Below, in pieces: positions 57,380-64,000 of a stretch of 64,000 nucleotides of DNA. Positions within the stretch are counted from its first letter, which is position 1, and each line of letters starts with the position of its first letter. This DNA comes from Liriodendron chinense (Eukaryota; Streptophyta; Magnoliopsida; Magnoliales; Magnoliaceae). Under the pieces are notes generated by a model, which searched no databases, had not been told where the DNA came from, and was given only the letters and a program-made list of their open reading frames with translations. The position numbers and the translations under genes were made by a program. The stretch spans positions 806,001-870,000 of the forward strand of contig PVNU02001879.1 of the NCBI GenBank assembly GCA_003013855.2, written 5' to 3'.

Positions 57380-58522
57380 TCAATTGCCACCGTTAATGGA
57401 AACGAAGCTCCCCACATGACCAGCTATGTTCATTACATAATTATGCATCTTGTGAGCAAGAGCAGTTCCCTTGGCTTCAACATCTAAATACTGGATTTTG
57501 TTGACATTTATGAAATATCCGTCTTCGGGATTGTAAGCGGCATTCACAAGAATCTCTCCACAGTCCCCTCGTCCATACCATTGCCGAATGCTGGCTTTCA
57601 CAGTAAAAGACTTCTTCACATTCCAATCATCCATCAACATAGTCCAAGACCGATTCCCATTGTAATCCTCCATTACCCAAATCTTTACTGAATACCATAT
57701 GTGAAAATCGAGTATGGAAAGGCACTTGTTATATCTCGTTAGACAAATCGTGTAGAAATCCTTATTTTGGCCAAATTCTAACGGAAATGGAATCCGACGA
57801 AACTTCTCATCCCTCACATCCCATGACAAGATGAATCTTGCAAAGGCTGGGTTGAGGACATACGAAACCATCCAATGAAGAACTCCATGAATGTTTACCG
57901 GCTCGATGGGACTATTCAATACAAATGGATAGCGGACTCTTCCTATACTTCTCCAAACCCCTGACCCGACTGTATACACCTCAGCCTCAGGTCGGATGGT
58001 TGGGCCACCTTTGTCGAAATATTTCATCCGTATCACCTTGTATTCATTATTCGTTGCATCAAAACCAAATCCAGGTATGAACTTGCGATCCGTGCATTGG
58101 GGCGAACATGGCAGTGCAATATGATCACCAGTGACCGGATTGCACACATATATGGGATTGTTGTTGAAAGGATCACATAAACATAACAAACCATTGCAAG
58201 ATAATATAGTACCAAACTCGACGCCAGGATCAAAGCATATGCCAAAGGGGTCCGTCGAGATTGTGTCGAGCATGTAATCTTGACAATCTTCGGAATTAAA
58301 ATCGACCAAACACAGTTGGGATTTGCCTGAGGAGGAGAGAGTGTTGAAGACGACGGATGGGGGATCGATTTGAGCTGCTCGAGTTAGGTGCATGCTTGCG
58401 AAGTGAGGGTCATGAAGAACTATGTTCCTCCAGGTGGTGCATACGCCCATGCATTGGAAGAGGGTCTTGAGAGAGAGTTGAGAGAAGATGCGGACCATGA
58501 CATCTGATGGTAGCTTCTCCAT
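57380..58522 (-). CDS. F-box protein with FBA-type associated domain
   Basis: 380 residues, single exon, intact. The F-box is at residues 3-45 (LPSDVMVRIFSQLSLKTLFQ, CMGVCTTWRNIV); it binds SKP1/ASK and so joins an SCF ubiquitin ligase. From about residue 100 the F-box-associated interaction domain follows: GTILSCNGLLCLCDPF, IYVCNPVTGDHIALP, FGFDATNNEYKVIRM, EVYTVGSGVWRSIG, VNIHGVLHWMV, ILSWDVRDEKFRRIPFP, and IWVMEDYNGNRSWTMLM. This is the plant CPR30/At3g-type architecture, which selects a target protein for ubiquitination; the target cannot be told. The start at 58522 gives the usual short lead (MEKLPSD). Length fits the family. It is the only plainly undamaged ordinary gene besides the diverged NF-YC copy. 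Confidence 0.93.
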   Translation of the reverse strand: MEKLPSDVMVRIFSQLSLKTLFQCMGVCTTWRNIVLHDPHFASMHLTRAAQIDPPSVVFNTLSSSGKSQLCLVDFNSEDCQDYMLDTISTDPFGICFDPGVEFGTILSCNGLLCLCDPFNNNPIYVCNPVTGDHIALPCSPQCTDRKFIPGFGFDATNNEYKVIRMKYFDKGGPTIRPEAEVYTVGSGVWRSIGRVRYPFVLNSPIEPVNIHGVLHWMVSYVLNPAFARFILSWDVRDEKFRRIPFPLEFGQNKDFYTICLTRYNKCLSILDFHIWYSVKIWVMEDYNGNRSWTMLMDDWNVKKSFTVKASIRQWYGRGDCGEILVNAAYNPEDGYFINVNKIQYLDVEAKGTALAHKMHNYVMNIAGHVGSFVSINGGN

Positions 58523-58604
58523 CTCGGAGATAGAGCTTTCTTTCTTAAAAGGGAAGAGAACAGAGAGGGGAGAGAGATTTTCTAAGAGAAGGAAAACCGT
58601 TTAT

Positions 58605-58619
58605 GTGTGTATATAAAGC
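58605..58619 (-). promoter_or_regulatory. Likely TATA box of the F-box gene
   Basis: Minus strand CTGCTTTATATACACA, about 85-95 bases before the start codon. Spacing would place transcription start near 58580, giving a short 5' UTR with GA/CT-rich sequence. Confidence 0.5.
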
Positions 58620-58689
58620 AGATGGAATCAATTTCCTAATCCCAAAGGGACGCGGAATTTCGCAGGAACTTCCCGGGACGAGAAGTTAG

Positions 58690-59150
58690 GTGGGGCCCAC
58701 ATAATGTTTATAGGAAATCCACCACGTCCATCATTTTTTTAAGATCATTTTAGCATATGGGCCCAAAAATGATACAAATCTAAAACTCAAGTGGGCCGCA
58801 CATCAGGAAAACTTGCGTAGGTAAATTCCTATGGTTGATACCTCCCTGGAGTCAAATGGTGATGTTCATATACCATCCATACGGTTCATAAGGTTATTCC
58901 TATTAGGATGAACTTAAAACACAAAAATTAGTCTGATATAAAACTTCTGTGGCCCTACGCATGTTTCAACGGTGTATGTTCAATCCTCTATTGGACGCCC
59001 ACTTGAGTTTTGGATTTACATTATTTTTAAGCCTACGTCCTAACATGATCACGAAAAAAGGATGGACTAGGTGGATATTTCTGCGGGGAAATCCTCGTGG
59101 TTGGATTGTCCGTTTGGAATCTATGTTGGACCCACTATTATATCCGTGAG
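58690..59150. repeat. Foldback repeat copy upstream of the F-box gene
   Basis: GTGGGGCCCACATAATGTTT, AGATCATTTTAGCATATGGG, CTCAAGTGGGCCGCACATCA in the left arm; CCCACTTGAGTTTTGGATTT and AACATGATCACGAAAAAAGG in the right. It ends ~70 bp beyond the TATA box, so it bounds the promoter. Confidence 0.7.
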
Positions 59151-59328
59151 ATATCCACTCCATCCATCAGTTTCTTAGTTTATTAAGTTAACTATATGCT
59201 CTTTTATCTTAATTGAAAGGGCCGTACTAGATGCTGTTGTAAAAGCTCTGTGGGCCCTACAATAGAGTATGTATTTTATCCATGTCGTCCATCCAGTATC
59301 CAGGCCCACTTTAAGGCATGAGCCCAGG
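59151..59328. repeat. Left part of an interrupted foldback copy
   Basis: GTGGGCCCTACAATAGAGTA, CATGTCGTCCATCC, TTTAAGGCATGAGCCCAGG up to the MITE at 59329; resumes at 60155 with AGCCGAGGTAGATCTAAATC. Confidence 0.65.
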
Positions 59329-59749
59329 TAGGGCTGTACATCAAGCCAAATCGAGTCGAGGTGAGCCAAGCTTGGCTTGACTCGTCTATGCTCTCCTTGA
59401 GTTCAAGCTTGAGCTCACCCTCAATCTTACCATTGGAGCTTGTCTTGTTTGCCAAACCTTTTGATGTGAGCTAGTGTATAGAGTTGAGGCGAGCTTGCTC
59501 CCGCCTCAATTTATCATTACCCTTGTTTTGTAAAAGTGTATGGTGTGTGGTATCATCATAGCACCTATTTTGTGCAACGTGTAAAATACACAACCATTAT
59601 AGGCTCACCATGTTTTTTACTTAAAATTACTTAATCCATTAAATGTGCTCAACAAGGAATGTTCTTACCTGAACAAAACAATAGGATTAAGAATGCCCAA
59701 TGTGTGAGGGTCTTATGTCCTAGGCTTGGACCCCAATGTGTAGGAGAGA

Positions 59750-59795
<46 letters not shown>

Positions 59796-60154
59796 CAATC
59801 TCTTCCAACTCCAGCAAAGAGTTGATTTGGGGGAAGGAGAATGAGTTGAAGAGGAAATTAGGGAAAAGGGGGAGAAGGGGAGCAATTGTTCAACCCTGAG
59901 AAATAAGAAAATTATGGTATTTTTTTAACAACTATCTATATGAAACGAGTCAAGTCGAGGTCGAGCGGAGTTGAGCTTGAATCAAATCGAGTTACGAGTC
60001 GAGTCGAGTGACCTAGTGGTCGAATTTGACTCGATTTCTAACTCAAGCTCCTAAATGTAGCTCGATTTGACTCGTTCCACAGAGTCGAGGCGAGGTTTTT
60101 CAAGTCGAGTTGATCAAGTTTCTTAAGCTAACTCAACTCATGACCAGCCCTAAG
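59329..60154. mobile_element. hAT-type MITE, 826 bp, with 8-bp TSD
   Basis: Termini TAGGGCTG... and ...CAGCCCTA with flanks AGCCCAGG (59321-59328) and AGCCGAGG (60155-60162), an 8-bp TSD with one change. The subterminal parts are dense in GAGTCGAG/CTCGACTC and GAGCTTG words in both orientations. It contains a GA microsatellite (59745-59791). No transposase. Inserted in a foldback repeat. Confidence 0.8.
59745..59791. repeat. (GA)n microsatellite
   Basis: Continuous GA repeat inside the hAT-type MITE. Confidence 0.92.
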
Positions 60155-60500
60155 CCGAGGTAGATCTAAATCTCAAGTGGATGACACAATAGAAAATAGT
60201 GGTGATTGAATGCCCACGCATGAAAATTTCTTGAGGCCATAAAAGGTTTTGATTAAGCTGATATAATTTATTTATTTTTTCTTTCATCCATATCTTTGTT
60301 ACCTAATCAATAGGTTGAATGGTAAAAAAACATTAGAATAGACCCTAGGAAGCTTTTAATAGTGGGTGTTTAATCAACATTGTTTCTTGTAGTGTGGTCC
60401 ACCTGGGATTTGGATCAGCCACATTTTTGTTATCAAGGCCTAAAATGAGCTGGAAAAATGCATGAACAGCATGGATAAAACAGATATGTCCCACGAAGCT
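60155..60500. repeat. Right part of the interrupted foldback copy
   Basis: Continues the 59151-59328 half: AAATCTCAAGTGGATGACAC, TTGAATGCCCACGCATGAAA, loop AATAGGTTGAATGGTAAAAA, then TTTCTTGTAGTGTGGTCCAC and GGCCTAAAATGAGCTGGAAA. Confidence 0.7.
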
Positions 60501-60596
60501 TTTCTAGCACCGACCACTACCAAAGCAGGTACTGACTGCTACGCTAAGTAATCCGAGTACCAGTCGGCCGGGATCCAGCGTGGAAGCGTACCCGGG

Positions 60597-61135
60597 GCGC
60601 GAATTAAGTGTTATCCCGGGAACAGCTTAGTGGGTGTTACCCCTACCTACCGTATGGCCCACATGTATGATATTTTGTATATCCACACCGTCCATCTGTT
60701 TCTACAGCCCATTTTAGGATGAGGTTCCAAACATTATGCAGATTCAAATCTCAAGTGGACCATACCACTGGAAACAGTGTGATTGAGTGCTCCACCATTA
60801 AAAATTACAAAGAACCCATCGTAATGTTTCGGTAATGTTTATTTGCAATCCAAGCTCTTGATAATGTCAATAAGGTCTTGATGAAGGGAAATCGAAAGAT
60901 AATATTGATCGAAATACTTTTGTAGCCCACAAAACGTTTTTAATGGTTATTCATCCCTGTTTCTAGTGGTATGGTCCACCTGAGATTTGGATATTCTTAG
61001 GATTTTGGATTACATCCTAAAATGATATGAAAAAACAGATAGACCGCGTAGATATATAACATATAAATCAAGATGGCCCCACACGGTTAGGTTAACACCC
61101 ACTAAGCTGTTTCCGGGGTAACACCTAATTCGCGC
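60597..61135. repeat. Foldback element with clear terminal inverted repeats
   Basis: Ends GGCGCGAATTAAGTGTTATC...AACAGCTTAGTGGGTGTTA and, reversed, GGCGCGAATTAGGTGTTACC...AACAGCTTAGTGGGTGTTA. The interior is the standard palindrome, with the loop near 60840. About 540 bp. The cleanest copy for defining family ends. Confidence 0.8.
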
Positions 61136-61545
61136 CGGTGCACCCGAAGTTCCTATAGCTAAAGCTACGTGAGGTGTACTGAGTTTAAGCTGCATGGGGT
61201 CCCTCAATTTTCCCGTGAGAAATACAGCCCGTCCCAAGCTCACAAAATGACTCAGATGCAAAACTAAGGTGGACCACACCATATGAAATTGAAGGACCAA
61301 CATTAGAAACCTTATGGGGGCACACAGAAGCGTTGTATCAGGATGAAATAACGTTATAAACATATAACGGTCTAGATAGTATATAAGTCATTGTGGGCTC
61401 CAGGAAAGTTTCAACGGTCCGTTCTTACTGTTTTCATTTGCGTGGTCCACATGATATATGGAGCTGCCTCATTTTTAAATTCCTATATGATGGACGGGGT
61501 GGATTTCTCAGGGAATTTCGGTGGAATCTATGTAGCTTACGCTAG
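61136..61545. repeat. Foldback repeat copy, decayed
   Basis: Words GAAGTTCCTATAGCTAAAGC, AAACTAAGGTGGACCACACC, GGCTCCAGGAAAGTTTCAAC and GCGTGGTCCACATGATATAT place it in the family. The right end is indistinct. Confidence 0.55.
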
Positions 61546-61880
61546 AAGTGGAAGACATTGCACGTCATCCTCAAGCAGGGAATCCTTCCCGGCCTCACCC
61601 AAGAGTCCAAGACCGTGCGGCCCTTGCCTAGCCCTAGGGGCTTACCTTGATATATGTATTCTAAATCCATACCATTCATCCATTTTGCCAGATTATTTTA
61701 GAGCATTAGTCTAAAGGTAAAGCCTATTGAAAACTCAGTTGGACTATACAATAGGAAACAGTGGTGATTATATGTTATACCATTAAAAACTTACTTGGGC
61801 CCAGTGTAATGTTATATTACTTGTCATCCAACTTGTTGACATCGCCACATAAACTTGGGTGAAAGGAAAAAAATAAATAT
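61546..61880. repeat. Partial foldback copy
   Basis: Left half only: AATCCATACCATTCATCCAT, TTAGAGCATTAGTCTAAAGG, AACAGTGGTGATTATATG. It leads into the tandem duplication at 61881. Confidence 0.5.
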
Positions 61881-62724
61881 CAGTTTGATCCACCTAAGAG
61901 TGTAAAATCTTGACTAAAACCTATAAATTATATTCACATTTTCCCCTCAAATTTTAAGAACATCGTTACTTTTGGAAGTTCACTTAATCCTCGTGATTTT
62001 TATCAGATGAGAAGTTTGGATGGCATAAATAATCCATGGTCAGTACCCTAAACTCAATTAATGGTGAGGCTCTTATCCCAGCTCTTTCTCACTACTGTGT
62101 GGCCCACCCGTGATTTTGACTGGCATTATTTTTTGTCCCACGGTGATCATATGAGATGTGGATTTCTTGTGAAAACCTTTCGTATTGGAAGTTCCGGAGC
62201 TGGGAACCGAGGTCACCTTATTCATCCTTTTTGTGAGTTCATTTTAGGAAATGTGAACAAAAATGAGCCGGATCCAAGACTCAAAGTGGGCTGCACTAAA
62301 GTAAAGGGTGGGTAGGGAAATTCCTACTGTTGAAACCTCAGGGAGGTCCACAGTGATGTTCATATGCCAACAATACCGTTCATAACGTCATTTTTGAACC
62401 GAAAACACAAATATTAGTCATTTCTGAACTAAAAACACAAAAATTAGTCTGATTCAAAACTTTTGTGGCCTCGTGAACATTTCAACTATGGCCATTTAAT
62501 TCTCACATTTTCAGCCCACTTGGGTCTTGTATCTGACTCATTTTTGGCCTCATGTCCTAAAATGAGCTCATAAAACCAATGAAAGGGTGGATTTTTCACA
62601 AACATCACGGTCGGCCCCACAAAATTCTCAACGTAGCAGTTCTGCGTCAGTGATCATGATGCAACACACCGAAGGCTAGTACGAATCTCATGCACATTGT
62701 CGTCCCACATGCCACAAGGTTTCT

Positions 62725-62758
<34 letters not shown>

Positions 62759-64000
62759 GGTTAGTCATGCAATGCACCCATCCTGTTAGCTGCCCAACGC
62801 ACCTACATGGTTAGTCACACTAATGCACCACCCACCAGAGGGGCTAGTGTGTCTCCTTGGCATTTTGAACCTGAGGCCTGCTATTGAAACGCTTAGGCAT
62901 CTTCCAGGGCTAACAGGCGAGACACCATGTAGCCACAAGGTTGCCATTGGCTAGAGCACTCATTTGTGTTCAAGGTGCTGGGGATTCCTTGGCGGTCGTT
63001 TCTGTTGGGTGCGTTTCACACAAGCCTTAGGATCTCGCCCCCAATGCACTAGAATTATGGACTAAGATAATGCAATAATAAAAAATAATCAGTTTGATCC
63101 ACCTAAGAGTGTAAAATCTTGACTAAAACCTATAAATTATATTCACATTTTCCCCTCAAATTTTAAGAACATCGTTACTTTTGGAAGTTCACTTAATCCT
63201 CGTGATTTTTATCAGATGAGAAGTTTGGATGGCATAAATAATGCATGGTCACTACCCTAAACTCAATTAATGGTGAGGCTCTTATCCCAGCTCTTTCTCA
63301 CTACTGTGTGGCCCACCCATGATTTTGACTGGCATTATTTTTTTTGTCCCGCGGTGATCATACGAGATGTGGATTTCTTGTGAAAACCTTTCGTATTGGA
63401 AGTTCCGGAGCTGGGAACCGAGGTCACCTTATTCATCCATTTTTGTGAGTTCATTTTAGGAAATGTGAACAAAAATGAGCCGGATCCAAGACTCAAAGTG
63501 GGTTGCACTAAAGTAAAGAGTGGGTAGGGAAATTCCTACTGTTGAAACCTCAGGGAGGTCCACAGTGATGTTCATATGCCAACAATACCATTCATAACGT
63601 CATTTTTGAACCGAAAACACAAATATTAGTCATTTCTGAACTAAAAACACAAAAATTAGTCTGATTCAAAACTTTTGTGGCCTCGTGAACATTTCAACTA
63701 TGGCCATTTAATTCTCACATTTTCAGCCCACTTGGGTCTTGTATCTGACTCATTTTTGGCCTCATGTCCTAAAATGAGCTCATAAAACCAATGAAAGGGT
63801 GGATTTTTCACAAACATCACGGTCGGCCCCACCAAATTCTCAACGTAGCAATTCTGCGTCAGTGATCATGATGCAACACACCGAAGGCTAGTACGAATCT
63901 CATGCACATTGTCGTCCCACATGCCACAAGGTTTCTTTTTTCTTTTCTTTTTTCCTTTTTTTTTTGGTTAGTCATGCAATGCACCCATCCTGTTAGCTGC
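61881..64000 (+). repeat. Tandem duplication, ~1.21 kb unit, runs off the window
   Basis: Unit 1 is 61881-63089, and unit 2 starts at 63090 with CAGTTTGATCCACCTAAGAG. At least 910 bp of the second unit match the first with very few changes (for example CAGTACCC/CACTACCC, CCACGG/CCGCGG, and T-run lengths). Each unit holds a foldback copy (62060-62630 and 63270-63840) and a SINE start. The remainder of unit 2 is beyond the window. Confidence 0.9.
62715..62945 (-). mobile_element. tRNA-derived SINE
   Basis: On the minus strand TGGCTACATGGTGTCTCGCC resembles an A box and CAGGTTCAAAATGCC a B box, ~55 bp apart, as for a tRNA with a long variable arm. The body has GCAGCTAACAGGATGGGTGC, and the A-rich tail is the complement of the T run at 62715-62758. 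A second copy of its 3' part begins at 63925 in the next tandem unit. Related at its 3' end to 16771-16945. Confidence 0.55.

Noticed and set aside
58033..58245. Overlapping minus-strand ORF in the F-box gene
   Set aside because: Out-of-frame shadow within the intact 380-codon gene.

Overview
The window is nuclear DNA from a flowering plant. The evidence is spliced genes with plant-type introns, an F-box protein of the plant FBA type, a plant MATE transporter, NF-YC histone-fold genes, plant Ty3/gypsy chromovirus retrotransposons, and many MITEs and microsatellites. The species cannot be read from the sequence. The density of palindromic 'GTGGACCACACC...' repeats and the mix of elements would suit a large, repeat-rich woody angiosperm, possibly a magnoliid, but that is a guess. 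Most of the window is transposon-derived.

Layout: 1-3.2 kb is the 5' part of a minus-strand Copia element (LTR, primer-binding site, long leader with tandem repeats, start of gag). 4.7-6.0 kb is a duplicated segment (copy A) holding an 81-codon exon and a LINE tail, cut by a decayed minus-strand CRM-like gypsy element (6.0-11.9 kb). 12-15 kb is repeat-poor spacer with an isolated splice-bounded exon and a hAT-type MITE. 15.1-21.3 kb is an eight-exon MATE (DETOXIFICATION-type) transporter gene on the minus strand, with one base missing in exon 6. 21.4-25.2 kb is an array of foldback repeats. 25.3-30.1 kb is a decayed leucine-rich-repeat receptor-like protein, split by a 2.7 kb long-TIR (MULE-like) transposon that carries an 82-bp tandem repeat. 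30.1-30.6 kb is a CACTA-like end. 31.6-32.3 kb is a solo LTR of the CRM-like family.

32.3-48 kb is the most gene-interesting block: copy B of the duplicated segment, an NF-YC-like gene, a young full-length Tekay/Del chromovirus (34999-46153, 2.77 kb LTRs, 5-bp TSD), and a second, more complete but strongly diverged NF-YC-like gene. 48-57 kb is nested MITEs, SINEs, LINE and LTR fragments, a ~0.5 kb direct duplication, and an inverted repeat around a CRM-family solo LTR with an intact TSD. 57.4-58.5 kb is an intact single-exon F-box gene on the minus strand. 58.7-64 kb is foldback repeats, a hAT MITE, a SINE and a ~1.2 kb tandem duplication that runs off the window.

The genes do not form a pathway. 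The plus-strand NF-YC-like units (copy A exon, copy B exon plus NF-YC, second NF-YC) look like a local, lineage-specific gene family broken up by successive insertions. The relative order of insertions can be read: LINE into the exon X splice donor, then duplication of that segment, then CRM and Tekay insertions. All coordinates of repeat edges without a TSD are approximate and were read by eye.
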